Positions 9,531 through 18,642 of a DNA stretch of 64,000 nt are shown piece by piece. The notes under the pieces were generated by a model. It had not been told where the DNA came from. It saw only the letters and a program-made list of their open reading frames with translations, and searched no databases. The translations under genes and the position numbers were made by a program. Source of the DNA: Noviluteimonas lactosilytica (lineage in GTDB: Bacteria; Pseudomonadota; Gammaproteobacteria; Xanthomonadales; Xanthomonadaceae); contig NZ_JAJGAK010000001.1 of the NCBI RefSeq assembly GCF_020866925.1, forward strand, positions 1,408,189-1,472,188, written 5' to 3'. Position 1 is the first letter of the stretch, and the number at the start of each line of letters is the position of its first letter.

Positions 9531-9956
9531 TCAGAGGGTGGGGTCGCCGTCGTCGTCGGAGCGTGTACGGGGCGGTTCCTGCTGCTGTTTGCCGCCCTCC
9601 TGGCGACCGCCACGGCCTTGCTTCTGCTGCGACGGATCGTCCCAGTACACCCGCACGCGACCTCGGTCGTCGATGATCTTGACACGATTCACGTCGCGTC
9701 CGTCCGACTGGATCTGCTCGGCGCTGAGGACCTGGCCGCTGCGCTCGGCGCGGCGGACCGATTCGGAGAGCTGCCGGTCGCGATGCGCCTTGCTCTGCTG
9801 CTGTTGCTGCTGCGCTTGCGGCGGCGTCCGCTGCGGGCGCTCGCGCTGCTGCTTCTGCTGCGGGGGCTGCGGCTGCGGCTGCGCCCACGCGGCCGCGCTG
9901 GCGCCCATCAGGGCGGCGACCAGCAAGACATGGCGGCGGACGGACGGCAACGGCAT
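9531..9956 (-). CDS. PepSY-like secreted protein upstream of phoPQ
   Basis: 141 residues from the ATG at 9956, which gives a clean signal peptide (VLLVAALMGASAAAWA). The mature part starts Gln/Pro-rich, then has a short conserved block (SGQVLSAEQIQSDGRDVNRVKIIDDRGRVRV) that resembles the PepSY domains commonly encoded just upstream of phoPQ in this family. The C-terminal tail is Gln/Gly/Arg-rich. A longer frame to 10046 exists but would place the signal peptide internally. The role may be to tune PhoQ signalling in the periplasm (inference). Confidence 0.7.
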   Translation of the reverse strand: MPLPSVRRHVLLVAALMGASAAAWAQPQPQPPQQKQQRERPQRTPPQAQQQQQQSKAHRDRQLSESVRRAERSGQVLSAEQIQSDGRDVNRVKIIDDRGRVRVYWDDPSQQKQGRGGRQEGGKQQQEPPRTRSDDDGDPTL

Positions 9957-10097
9957 GGGCGCTCGGCTCGGGTTCCGGGGCTGCTCTGCAGCAGGGAGGC
10001 CATTCTTTTGATCGCGCAGTGAATCACGTCTGAACTTTTTCTTCACGCTTGCGCTTCGTTCATGGCCGGTCGCGGCGCGGATGGCGTTGCGTCGGGC

Positions 10098-11009
10098 TCA
10101 GTAGAGCTCCGCGACACAGCAGCGGAGCGAGCCGCCGGCGGCTTCGATGGCGTCGAGCGGGACCGCGCGGACGGTGAAGCTCGCCGCGTCGAGGGCCGCA
10201 CGGGTCGCGGGGGTCAACGCGCGCTCTGCGCCCGCGCTCATCCATGCGACATCGCGCGACAGGGCGATGGCGTTGCCGGCGAAGGCGGCATGTTCGGCAT
10301 CCGAGAGGACGATCGCGTGCGGCGCGTAGAAGTCCTGCACCGCCTCGACGACGCCCGGGTCGGCGAAGCCGCGCGGACACACGAGCGCGGCGCGACCCGC
10401 GAGGAGCGCGAGCACGACGTTGGTGTGGTATTCGCCCGGCGCGAGGTCGAACAGCAAGGTCGCGCGCAGGCCGAATGCTTCGTGCATCAGTTGCGCGCCG
10501 ACTTCGTCGCAGCGTTCGGACAGGCCGCAGAAGCCGATGCCGCGCCCGCGATCGATGACCATCGAGCCAGTGAGCTCGCACGGATGCGCCTGGTCGGACA
10601 GGTCGATCTCCGCGTAATCGAGCACGCCGGCGAAGAACGCGCGGATGTCGTCGCGCGCGGCTTCGCGCTGGCGCACGGGATGGCGCATGCGGCCGACGAT
10701 GTAGCGGCCTTCTGCGGTCGCGAAGACGTTGTTGGGGAACAGCGCGTCGGGCGTGTCGTCGTGGCCAGGGAAGCAGATCGTCGGCACGACTTCGGAGAGT
10801 GCGCGATGCAATTCGTGGTGTTCGCTCGTCGCGCAGGCGGCATCGAAGCGCGTCGCATCCGCCATGTAGCGATTGTCGGTCGCCGATTCGTGCGCGAGGC
10901 AGAAGCCGTCGGGCGAAATCAGGAACGCGCCACGCGCGGTCGGCGGACCGAAGTCCTGCGCGAGCGTGCGCGCATGCGAAACGAAGGCCTTGATGTCGCG
11001 CGTGATCAT
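10098..11009 (-). CDS. Amidinotransferase-fold hydrolase (CtlX / arginine-deiminase superfamily)
   Basis: 303 residues. Family motifs: FPNNVF near residue 90, a central acidic block (ELTGSMVIDR), the histidine segment PGEYHTNVV, and a C-terminal GGSLRCC with the catalytic Cys. These mark the guanidino-group-modifying superfamily (arginine deiminase, DDAH, citrulline hydrolase CtlX). The closest match I recognise is the CtlX-type 'citrulline utilisation hydrolase', but the substrate cannot be fixed from sequence. Start ATG overlaps the dusA stop (ATGA), so it is translated behind dusA. Confidence 0.8.
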   Translation of the reverse strand: MITRDIKAFVSHARTLAQDFGPPTARGAFLISPDGFCLAHESATDNRYMADATRFDAACATSEHHELHRALSEVVPTICFPGHDDTPDALFPNNVFATAEGRYIVGRMRHPVRQREAARDDIRAFFAGVLDYAEIDLSDQAHPCELTGSMVIDRGRGIGFCGLSERCDEVGAQLMHEAFGLRATLLFDLAPGEYHTNVVLALLAGRAALVCPRGFADPGVVEAVQDFYAPHAIVLSDAEHAAFAGNAIALSRDVAWMSAGAERALTPATRAALDAASFTVRAVPLDAIEAAGGSLRCCVAELY

Positions 11010-12004
11010 GCCGCGACCGCCGGATGTTCGGTGAGCGCGAGCGCGCGCTCGATCAGCGACCAGTCGGCGCCGGGCTTGTGCGCGCCTTCACTCAGCACCT
11101 GGCGGAACGCGCGGCCGCCGCGCTCGCTCGCGAACAGGCCGAGGAAGTGGCGCGTGATGTGCTTGAGATACACGCCGCGCGCGAGCTGGTCTTCGATGTA
11201 CGGCCGCAGCGCGCGCAACAAATCGCCACGCGTGCGCAACGCGCCGCCGAACCACGCCACATCGAGGCGATGCAGCAAGTACGGATCGTGGTACGCGGCG
11301 CGGCCGAGCATCGCGCCTTCGACATGGTCGAGGTGCGCCGTCGCTTCGTGTTCCGTCGCGATGCCGCCGTTGACGATCACCTGCAAGCCGGGGCGTTCGC
11401 GCTTGAGCGCGTAAGCCCAGTCGTAGCGCAACGGCGGCACTTCGCGATTCTCCTTCGGCGACAGGCCCTTCAGCCACGCGTTGCGGGCGTGCACGACGAA
11501 CGTGCGGCAGCCGGCGGCGGCGACGGTGTCGATGAAGGCGAGGAAGTGATCGAAGTCGTGGTCGTCGTCGACGCCGAGGCGACACTTCACCGTCACCGGC
11601 ACGTCGCAGGCTTCGATCATCGCGCCGACGCTCTCGGCGACGAGCGTCGGCTCACGCATCAGGCATGCGCCGAAGCGCCCCGCCTGCACGCGATCCGACG
11701 GACAACCGCAGTTGAGGTTGATCTCGTCGAAGCCGTGCCCGGCGCCGATGCGCGCGGCCTGCGCCAGCAACTCCGGCTCACTGCCACCGAGTTGCAGGGC
11801 GACCGGGTGTTCGATCGGATCCATCGCGAGCAGACGCGTGCGATCGCCCAGTACCACCGCGTTCGCATGCACCATCTCGGTATACAGGCGCGCATGCGGC
11901 GCGATCGTGCGGTGGAACACGCGGCAATGCGTGTCCGTCCAATCCATCATCGGGGCGACGGACAGGCGCAACTGTTCCGGGGCGATGGCGGCGGATGCGG
12001 GCAT
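11006..12004 (-). CDS. dusA: tRNA-dihydrouridine(20/20a) synthase DusA
   Basis: 332 residues from the ATG at 12004. FMN-dependent enzyme that reduces U20/U20a in tRNA D-loops. The FMN-binding TIM barrel starts with LSVAPMMDWTD; the catalytic Cys lies in LNCGCPSDRVQ; the HARNAWLKGLSPKENR segment and VNGGI motif are DusA-typical. A start eight codons upstream is possible but lacks a better ribosome site. It overlaps the downstream hydrolase gene by 4 bp. Confidence 0.94.
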   Translation of the reverse strand: MPASAAIAPEQLRLSVAPMMDWTDTHCRVFHRTIAPHARLYTEMVHANAVVLGDRTRLLAMDPIEHPVALQLGGSEPELLAQAARIGAGHGFDEINLNCGCPSDRVQAGRFGACLMREPTLVAESVGAMIEACDVPVTVKCRLGVDDDHDFDHFLAFIDTVAAAGCRTFVVHARNAWLKGLSPKENREVPPLRYDWAYALKRERPGLQVIVNGGIATEHEATAHLDHVEGAMLGRAAYHDPYLLHRLDVAWFGGALRTRGDLLRALRPYIEDQLARGVYLKHITRHFLGLFASERGGRAFRQVLSEGAHKPGADWSLIERALALTEHPAVAA

Positions 12005-12055
12005 GGGCCCGCATTCTACTGCGGGCACCGGCGCAGGGCCGGCGCGAGGCTGAAC

Positions 12056-13207
12056 CTAGAGGTAGACGATGGTAAAGGTCGCCGAGCCGTCCAGCGCTTC
12101 GGGGCCGGTGATGTTGGCGACGCTCGCGGGCGCGAGCCACGGGCGAATGGTGTAGTAGATCTGCATCCAGTGCGTCGCTTGCGGAACGAGGGTCGTGGGA
12201 TTGACCACCGTGAAGTAGCGACCCGCGGTATTGGTGAAGAACATGTTCTGCGCCGACAGCGCCGTCCAGCCCGTCGAATTGTTGCCCGCGGCAAACACGC
12301 TGCCCACCGGCGCCCCGGAGTACGCCCCGGCGACGTGGATCTGGTACGCGCCGATCTGCTTGCCCATCGACGTCATGCCGAAGCCGAAGGAACGCGCTGC
12401 GGTGTCCGGCGAACCATCGATGAGGTAGCGGCTGCTTGAACGGTTGTCGGTGACCGCGATGCCGATCAGGCCGGGCGATGAGCACGAGAGGTCGAGGATG
12501 TATTCAATGCTCTCCGGGCGCGGAATGGATTGCGTCGGATGGAACGCGGAGCGCGGCGTATCCGAAAGGACCACGTCCTGCACGGTAATGTGGCACGACG
12601 CCGGCGCCATCATGGCTTCGACTTCGAGCGGGACTTCATCGCCGCTCGTTGCGAAGCGCAGGCGACCGTGGCCGCTCCACGTCGTCTCGTCGTTCACCGC
12701 CAGGCCCGCGTCGAGCCATGCGGTCACGTCGATTTGTGCCGTCAGCGTCGTGCCCTGCACCGGCGCGCCGCTGCTGAAGGGCGTGACTTCGCGATCGGGC
12801 GACAAGGTCTGCGTCGCCGACATCGTCTGGATTTCCGGGCCGCCGTTGCCGGCCAGATCGACCGGCATGCCGTCGACCACCACGTTCGACAGGCGCACGT
12901 TGAAGCGGCCCGCGTTCTCCAGCGCCCAGCTCGACGCGACGGTGTCCGGCATCACGTCGATGTATTCGAGCGTCATGTCGCGCGGCGTCGGGCACGTGAC
13001 GGTGAGCGTCGTCGTACGCGTGCCGAGCAAGCGCTCGCCCGGGTCGGTGGTCGCGAACAGCGTGCCATACGTGATGCGATCGCTGCCCAGGTCGTAGGTG
13101 CACGATTGCGCGTGCGCCGACAACCCCGGCCACAGGCTCGCGAGCGCGAGCACGGCGAGCATGGCGACGCGATGCGCCTTCGCGGCGAGGATGGCGATGA
13201 TCGTCAT
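12056..13207 (-). CDS. Two-domain fimbrial subunit (tip adhesin-like, DUF1120 C-terminus)
   Basis: 383 residues, with a signal peptide cleaved near AHA-Q and two Cys-containing beta domains. The C-terminal half has the layout of the small pilins of this locus (CHITVQDVVLS..., IGIAVTDNRSS, FGFGMTSMGKQIGAYQI, LDGSATFTIVYL), with the alternating hydrophobic end that donates a strand to the chaperone. The unique N-terminal half is what makes it tip-adhesin-like (inference). A Shine-Dalgarno GGAG sits 8 nt before the ATG at 13207. It is the last gene of the chaperone-usher-subunit operon, 23 bp after the usher. Confidence 0.8.
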   Translation of the reverse strand: MTIIAILAAKAHRVAMLAVLALASLWPGLSAHAQSCTYDLGSDRITYGTLFATTDPGERLLGTRTTTLTVTCPTPRDMTLEYIDVMPDTVASSWALENAGRFNVRLSNVVVDGMPVDLAGNGGPEIQTMSATQTLSPDREVTPFSSGAPVQGTTLTAQIDVTAWLDAGLAVNDETTWSGHGRLRFATSGDEVPLEVEAMMAPASCHITVQDVVLSDTPRSAFHPTQSIPRPESIEYILDLSCSSPGLIGIAVTDNRSSSRYLIDGSPDTAARSFGFGMTSMGKQIGAYQIHVAGAYSGAPVGSVFAAGNNSTGWTALSAQNMFFTNTAGRYFTVVNPTTLVPQATHWMQIYYTIRPWLAPASVANITGPEALDGSATFTIVYL

Positions 13208-13230
13208 GTGGTGGTCTCCTGCACCGCTTC

Positions 13231-15783
13231 TCATGGCGCAACCGTGACTTGGCTGACCTGGCCGATGGCCAGTTCCTTCTTGAGCGAACCCGGGCGGCAG
13301 GTCGCGTTGATGGTTTCGTAGTACGCGTCCGGATCGGGTGTCGCGGGGAGCTTGAACTCGAGGATGCATTCGCCGCCTTCTGGCAAGTGGATGCCGAAGG
13401 CCTCGCCCGCCGGATCGTTGGTCATGAAGATTTCGCCACCGTCGCTGACCATCGTCACGAGCTTGTTGCGCCCGTCGATGACGGTCGCACCGCTCGGCAC
13501 GGGCGAGCCGTCCAGCATCTTCGCGAGCAGCAACACGCGGCGCGCACGCATCACGTCGAAGGCGATGTGCTGCACGCTGCCGCGGCCGACTTCGAGCTCG
13601 TGGCGCGCGTTGGCGACGTTGATGTTGCGTGGCAAGGTTTTCGTGATCAGCTCGATCGCGTTCATGCGATAGGGCTGCAATTGCGGCACGACGGCCTGCC
13701 CCGACCAGTCGGTCCACACCGGACCGGCCGGCGTCTGCACCTTCACGCCGGGCACGCTGCCCAGCTTGAGGATGCCGAAGCTGTCGTCGATCGGGTACGG
13801 CGAGAACGTCACGCCGTCGCGATGGAGCACGGCGCCGCCGCGCAGGCCGTAGCTCTTCGTGTTGTCGCCGTCGCTGCCGTGCGAGTAACCGAGGTCGAGC
13901 TGCGTGTAGCGCGGCAGCATCGACACGTCGGCGCGCATGTCGGTGTCGCCGTACTGCGTGTCGCGTTCGGCGTTGAGGCGATAGCGGAACGTGTCGGTCG
14001 GCGAGTCCTCGTAACGCACCGAGTAGCGATCGCGTTCCGCGCGCCGGTTGTAGCCGGCGGAGGCGCGACGCGAGGAACTGCCGAGCGGCACGGTGACCGT
14101 GAAGTACAGCGCGTCGTCGTTCTGTTCGCCGACGTCGTCCAGGTCCCATTCCGCGCTCGCAGACAACGAAACGCCGCGGATCTGCTTGCCCCACGACAGC
14201 GTGCCGCGTGCATACTCGATATCGTCGTACGTCGACGTGCGCGAGTACGACGCACCCAGCGTGCCGAGTTCGCGGCTTGCGAACGACGTGCCGACGCTCC
14301 ACGTGGTGTCGGTGCGGCCCGCGGAGAACTCGCCTTCCTGCGTCGATTCGAGCAGGTCGCGGAAGCCTTCGGTGCGTTTCAGCGCGGAGGCGTTGAGCGA
14401 GACCGCTTGCGAGAGGCGTTGCTGCACGGCGAGGTTGACCTGCGTGCCCTTCTCTTCGCGACGGCTCGCATTGGCGTAGGCGACCTGGCCGGAGAGATAC
14501 GTGCCCCAGTCGTCCCAGCGCTTCTGCGCGCCCACACCGACGGATGCATATCCCTGCGCGCCCATCGCGCCTGCCGAATACGTGCCGGTCTTGCCCGCCG
14601 CCCAGGTGCCGCTCGCGCTGGCGACCCACGGCTCGGCCTGCATCGTGTTGCTCTGGTCGCGCACGCGGCCGATGGTCGCGGTGTAACCCGTCGGCGCCGC
14701 GGTCGCGACGCTGTCGAGCGATGCGGCTGGCACGCTGAAGCGACGCTCGCTGCCATCGGCTTCGGTGACGGTGACGTCGACCGCGGAGACGCGATCGATC
14801 AGCTGCAGGTTGCCGAGTTGGAACGGCCCCGGCGGCACGACGGCCGAATAGATCAACGCACCAGATTGGCGCACGTCGACGCGCGCCTGCGTTTGCGCGA
14901 TGCCTTCGATGACGCCGCGCACGCCCGGCGCGAGCCCCGTTTCCGGCTTCAACTGCACGCCGGTGACGAGCGCGCCGGCGAGCACCGCGTTGTCCATCGT
15001 CACGTCGCCGACCTGCAGCAGCGAACGCGCGCGCATCAGCGCGCGTTCGGCGTAGGTGTGGCGGCGTTCGAACTGGCTGACGCCGTTGGAATCCGAGTAG
15101 CTCTGCGCGCTGCGGAACACCCAGTTGCCGGCGTTGAGGCCGACCTCGGTGTTCGCGATCAGGTGATCGGAGTTGAGGTCGTTGAACTGCGTGCTGCTGC
15201 CGAACACTTCGTAATTGAGCAACCCGCCGGTGCCGCCGCGCGCATAGCCGGGCGTTGCGCGGCTTTCCGGCTTCACCGCATCCATCGGCACGACGAGCGA
15301 GATGCCGCCGATCTCCGGCTGCAATTCGGCGACCGCCATCGGGTAGGCATTCTCGACGGACGTGCAGGTCGCGCCCGGCGGCATCGCGGGCGGCTTGAGG
15401 CCGGCGACCTCGGCGAACGCGAGGTTGAAGCAAAGCTTGCCCGCGTTGTCGAACGTGGCGAGCGTCTTGCCGCGGCGCAGGCCGTTGACCACCAGGTCGA
15501 CCTGGTGCGTGCCGGGCGTGAAGCGTGGCGCGCGCTTGAGATATTCGGCGAGTTGCGGATCGAAGCCGCGCTGCTTGAGCAGGTTCGGATCGAAGGTCGC
15601 GGTGTCGATTTCGTCGCCGGGGGCGGCGTCCGCACCGGGCGCCGGCAATTCGGCGCCCGGTGCGGAGTCGGCGGCGCGTGCGTTCATGCCGGCAAGCAGC
15701 ACGCCGAGCGCGGCAGCGAGTGCGAGCGCAAGCGGATGCAGTGGCGGCAGCGGGAAGTCGCGTGCGTTCGATCGCATGGTCAT
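13231..15783 (-). CDS. Fimbrial outer-membrane usher (FimD/PapC family)
   Basis: About 850 residues, the standard usher size. After a signal peptide (LALALAAALGVLLAGMNARA) there is the PapC N-terminal chaperone-binding domain (FDPNLLKQRGFDPQLAEYLKR-type opening and VDLVVNG), the 24-strand barrel with plug, and a C-terminal domain. It takes chaperone-subunit complexes and secretes the fimbria across the outer membrane. Two close ATGs (15783, 15777) both lack a clear Shine-Dalgarno, so the start is approximate. It lies 50 bp downstream of the chaperone gene and just upstream of the two-domain subunit. Confidence 0.92.
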   Translation of the reverse strand: MTMRSNARDFPLPPLHPLALALAAALGVLLAGMNARAADSAPGAELPAPGADAAPGDEIDTATFDPNLLKQRGFDPQLAEYLKRAPRFTPGTHQVDLVVNGLRRGKTLATFDNAGKLCFNLAFAEVAGLKPPAMPPGATCTSVENAYPMAVAELQPEIGGISLVVPMDAVKPESRATPGYARGGTGGLLNYEVFGSSTQFNDLNSDHLIANTEVGLNAGNWVFRSAQSYSDSNGVSQFERRHTYAERALMRARSLLQVGDVTMDNAVLAGALVTGVQLKPETGLAPGVRGVIEGIAQTQARVDVRQSGALIYSAVVPPGPFQLGNLQLIDRVSAVDVTVTEADGSERRFSVPAASLDSVATAAPTGYTATIGRVRDQSNTMQAEPWVASASGTWAAGKTGTYSAGAMGAQGYASVGVGAQKRWDDWGTYLSGQVAYANASRREEKGTQVNLAVQQRLSQAVSLNASALKRTEGFRDLLESTQEGEFSAGRTDTTWSVGTSFASRELGTLGASYSRTSTYDDIEYARGTLSWGKQIRGVSLSASAEWDLDDVGEQNDDALYFTVTVPLGSSSRRASAGYNRRAERDRYSVRYEDSPTDTFRYRLNAERDTQYGDTDMRADVSMLPRYTQLDLGYSHGSDGDNTKSYGLRGGAVLHRDGVTFSPYPIDDSFGILKLGSVPGVKVQTPAGPVWTDWSGQAVVPQLQPYRMNAIELITKTLPRNINVANARHELEVGRGSVQHIAFDVMRARRVLLLAKMLDGSPVPSGATVIDGRNKLVTMVSDGGEIFMTNDPAGEAFGIHLPEGGECILEFKLPATPDPDAYYETINATCRPGSLKKELAIGQVSQVTVAP

Positions 15784-15833
15784 GGGAGTCGGCAAGGGAG
15801 GAATGGCGCCATCCGTGGCACCGTGAAAAGCGA

Positions 15834-16607
15834 TCAACGCGTGGTTGTGGGCGCAGGCAGCAGCGTGGGCGTCGGCGCAGTCGCGACCGGCGCGGTGGCG
15901 AGCGCGGTTTCGTACGCGTCGGTGACGTAGCCGTAGACGGTGGCCGGGCTGATCTTCACCTTCGTCGCGCCGGTGCCGTTCTTGCTGTCGACGGTGATCG
16001 TTTCGCCGGGCAGCACGTACGCGCGCGGCAACATCGCCTGGCCCGTGCCCGGCAGCAGGCGCACGTCCTGCGCGAGGCGCACGACGTAGGCGCTGTCGTT
16101 GCGCACGGTGAGCTTGTTGTTCGCGTGCGACCAGGTGAGCAGCGTCCACGGATCGCGCTTCATCGGCAGGCCCGCGGGATGGATGATCACCGGCAGGTTC
16201 TGGCGCACGCCGATACCGATGCGCATCGTGCCCGGTGCCGTGGGATCGCGATCCGGGATGCCTTCGATCAGGACGCGCTTGAGGCGCTGCGTCTTCAGCG
16301 GCGTCTTCGCCTGCAGCATGAAGCGCACCGTCTGCGTCTTGCCCGCTTCCACGCGCGAGACGAGCGGCTCGACGCGCAACAGCTTCTCCTTGTCCTCATC
16401 GATGTCGACGAGCGTGACGAGGAGCAGCGACGCACGTTTGTCGCTGTTGGTGACGTTGAGCGACGCCTCGCGATCGGCTTCGTTGACGATCACGACGGAG
16501 GTCTGCGGCACCATGCCGTCGGCGCGCGCGGACGACGCGGACAGCAGCGTGATCGCCATGGCGGTGCCGGCGACGAACGCGGTGGGCATGCGGGTAAAGA
16601 TCGACAC
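15834..16607 (-). CDS. Periplasmic fimbrial chaperone (PapD-like)
   Basis: 257 residues if the GTG at 16607 is used. That start is chosen because a strong GGAGG lies 6 nt upstream and it gives a normal signal peptide (cleaved after SSARA). The ATG at 16589 would need the same ribosome site 24 nt away. The immunoglobulin-like chaperone fold is seen in the paired domains with 'SLNVTNSDKRASLLLVTL' and 'TLLTWSHANNKLTVRNDS' strands, and conserved Arg/Lys positions for the subunit C-terminus. It caps pilins by donor-strand complementation and hands them to the usher. The end is Ala/Thr/Pro-rich. First gene of the chaperone-usher-tip operon. Confidence 0.88.
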   Translation of the reverse strand: MSIFTRMPTAFVAGTAMAITLLSASSARADGMVPQTSVVIVNEADREASLNVTNSDKRASLLLVTLVDIDEDKEKLLRVEPLVSRVEAGKTQTVRFMLQAKTPLKTQRLKRVLIEGIPDRDPTAPGTMRIGIGVRQNLPVIIHPAGLPMKRDPWTLLTWSHANNKLTVRNDSAYVVRLAQDVRLLPGTGQAMLPRAYVLPGETITVDSKNGTGATKVKISPATVYGYVTDAYETALATAPVATAPTPTLLPAPTTTR

Positions 16608-16965
16608 AGGAAACCTCCAGCAAAACGGAATAGGCCAGGATGTTCGGCGCATCGCACATGCGTGCACCGGGTGTGCCGGCGAGCCCGCCACGTTAGTCGC
16701 ACAAGGCGAGACCAACGCTTCGACAACTCTGCTAGTCGGAGTTGAAACTTCAGCGGCCTGCGTGCACTGCCGAGGCGGTCATCCGCGGCATGCGAACGAG
16801 ATAACGCGACGCGCTTTCGCGCTCAACGACCGCGGGTGCGCGCGGAAACACTGACGATGCGCACGAGAAATTGCCTTGCACCAATGTGCGGGTTGACGCG
16901 AGTCGTCCGGGCAAAAAAACGCCCGGCGGATGCCGGGCGCTTGATGGCGCAATGACGACGGTTGC
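16608..16965. other. Intergenic region between the pilin terminator and the chaperone gene
   Basis: 358 bp without a gene. It holds the terminator of the upstream pilin unit (16913-16939) and must carry the promoter of the chaperone-usher operon on the minus strand. I see no convincing -35/-10 pair. Confidence 0.6.
16913..16939 (-). terminator. Rho-independent terminator after pilin A1
   Basis: Perfect 8-bp GC stem (GCCGGGCG/CGCCCGGC arms at 16920-16927 and 16932-16939, GGAT loop) followed on the minus strand by seven T. It ends the B1-A1 pilin transcript 27 bp after the stop codon. Confidence 0.92.
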
Positions 16966-17595
16966 TTACAGGTAGTTCAACGTCAGCGTCATCTGGCCGT
17001 CGATGGCCTGCGCGCCCGTCAGGGCGAGCGACGTGCTCGGCGCGATCGTCGGCTCGATACGAAGCGACCAACCGACGGTCGTCGCGCTCGCCGGACCACC
17101 GGCAGTCGTACCCACTGCCGTGAACTTGTTGCCGATGTGCGCTACCGGCGTACCACCTGCCGGCGACGTCCAGGTGCTGAGGTTCGACGACGCAATCACG
17201 GGAGTCGCGACCGTATCCGCAACTCCGTTCTCGGCGAACACCTTGTAGAAGCCGATCGGATTGCCGCCGGCGGTGTTGTTGAGGCCGAAGTTGTCGTCGC
17301 CCACGGTTGACGCGGTGCCGGGACGGTCCTCGACGACGGAAGTTGCGACCTTGGCGGCAGATGCACAGGTGATCAACACGTCGACGTTCTGCACGGTCAG
17401 CGGGTTGTCCGCGACGTCGCTCAACGTGGCCAGATCGACCTGGCCAAGGTCGATGGCGCCACCGTTCGAAAGCTGGATGGTGCACGAGGGCGGCGTGATG
17501 GTGCCGGTGACCGTGAGGTCGACCGAGTTGGCGTGGACAGTGCCCGCGCCGATCGTCAAGAGCGCGGCGGCCAGGAGGGAAAGTTGCAGCTTCAT
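16966..17595 (-). CDS. DUF1120-type fimbrial subunit, pilin A1
   Basis: 209 residues, signal peptide cut near VHA-N. Mature protein has the two pilin Cys residues (PPSC and ITC), a central EDRPGT...FGLNN block and an alternating hydrophobic C-terminal strand (DGQMTLTLNYL) that fits a chaperone groove. It is clearly paralogous to the subunit at 18643-19275 (shared EDRPGT, FGLNN, WTSPAGG and IDGxMTLT). It follows subunit B1 by 46 bp and is followed by a strong terminator. It probably forms the fimbrial shaft together with its paralogues. Confidence 0.85.
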   Translation of the reverse strand: MKLQLSLLAAALLTIGAGTVHANSVDLTVTGTITPPSCTIQLSNGGAIDLGQVDLATLSDVADNPLTVQNVDVLITCASAAKVATSVVEDRPGTASTVGDDNFGLNNTAGGNPIGFYKVFAENGVADTVATPVIASSNLSTWTSPAGGTPVAHIGNKFTAVGTTAGGPASATTVGWSLRIEPTIAPSTSLALTGAQAIDGQMTLTLNYL

Positions 17596-17641
17596 GGATG
17601 GACTCCGATAGCAGAAATAGGGGGGGCTGGCGCTCGTCGCA

Positions 17642-18289
17642 TCAGATGTATTCGATGGTGATCGTCGCGCTGCCGTCCATGGTTTCCTGACCGGTCAGCT
17701 GGAGCGCATTGCGCGAGTTGATGCTCGGCGTGACCTGCAGCGTGAAGTCCACGGTGGTCGCCGCAACCGGGCCAGATGCGGCCGATCCGAAGGCACGGTA
17801 GCGCGCCGCGCCCGCCGAAGACGCTTGGACCCACCACGGCGGATTCAACGTGGCCCACGTTGACAGGTTCGTACTCTGAATCATGGTCCCGGCCGAGCCG
17901 TCGACAATCACCGATGCCGGAACGACGTGCAGCTTGAAGTGACCAATCTTCGCGCCAGTCGTCGTCTGCCCCAAGCCGAACGTGAAGTTCTGTGGATTGG
18001 CTTCAGTACCATCCTTGTTGTCTGCGGCAGTGAGGGCGAATTGCGTAGGCCCCGAGCAGCGGATCTCGGCGGCTTGATCGAAGAAGGCCAGGTCCTTGAC
18101 AGTTGCCTGGTTCAGCGTCGACGCATCGATGTCACCGATGTTGTAAACGCCGCCGTTGGACAGCGTCACCGTGCAGGTGCTCGGCACGATCGTGCCGCCC
18201 AGCGTCACGACGCCAGTCGACTGCGCGTGCGCCGACGTGGAAACGGCCGCCAGCAGCGCAGCCGCGAGGAGCGAGTGTTGGAGTTTCAT
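17642..18289 (-). CDS. DUF1120-type fimbrial subunit, pilin B1
   Basis: 215 residues. Signal peptide MKLQHSLLAAALLAAVSTSAHA, Cys in STC and IRC, a central DNKDGT...FGLGQ block, and an end strand DGSATITIEYI. A GAGG ribosome site precedes the ATG. Closely related to the subunit at 19331-19981 (same NGGxYN(I/V)G, DNK(D/E)GT, YRAFG, DGSATI(T/E) elements) and more distant from the A-type pilins. First gene of the B1-A1 pair. Confidence 0.85.
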   Translation of the reverse strand: MKLQHSLLAAALLAAVSTSAHAQSTGVVTLGGTIVPSTCTVTLSNGGVYNIGDIDASTLNQATVKDLAFFDQAAEIRCSGPTQFALTAADNKDGTEANPQNFTFGLGQTTTGAKIGHFKLHVVPASVIVDGSAGTMIQSTNLSTWATLNPPWWVQASSAGAARYRAFGSAASGPVAATTVDFTLQVTPSINSRNALQLTGQETMDGSATITIEYI

Positions 18290-18642
18290 GTTTGCCTCTT
18301 TGTGGATCGGTGGTTGGAGGGAACTGCCGCCACGCGATGCACGCGGGCGAAACATCGAAGTTGCATGCCTCGAAGGCGCGAAAAGTAGTCAGGCGCTCGC
18401 GGATGCGTCATCGCGAATGTTCTGCAATGTGCGCATGTCGGTCGCAGGACCATTGGCGCGGCGCAAACGACATCACAGCGGCCGTAGCGCTTTCAATGAT
18501 CCGAGTTACATCGGAGAACGCGCCTCGTGCATGTGGGAATGCGCTTCCACTTGCAGGTTCGAAGCGAAGGCGTCCGAAATGGCGAACGCCCGGCGCGAGG
18601 GCCGGGCGTTCGGTTGCACTCGAAGCAGTGCGGGTGTCGCGA
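18290..18642. other. Intergenic region between the two pilin pairs
   Basis: 353 bp without a gene. It contains the hairpin at 18583-18612 that closes the upstream pair and presumably the minus-strand promoter for pilin B1. No other structure is seen. Confidence 0.55.
18583..18612 (-). terminator. Terminator-like hairpin after pilin A2
   Basis: Perfect 12-bp inverted repeat (CGAACGCCCGGC at 18583-18594, its complement at 18601-18612, 6-nt loop) 30 bp after the A2 stop. On the minus strand it is followed only by a short ATTT, so it lacks a full U-tract and may end transcription only partly. Its core matches the A1 terminator. Confidence 0.65.

Noticed and set aside
13249-15930. Long plus-strand frame opposite the usher
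   Set aside because: Composition is that of an antisense shadow; the usher on the other strand has full family features.
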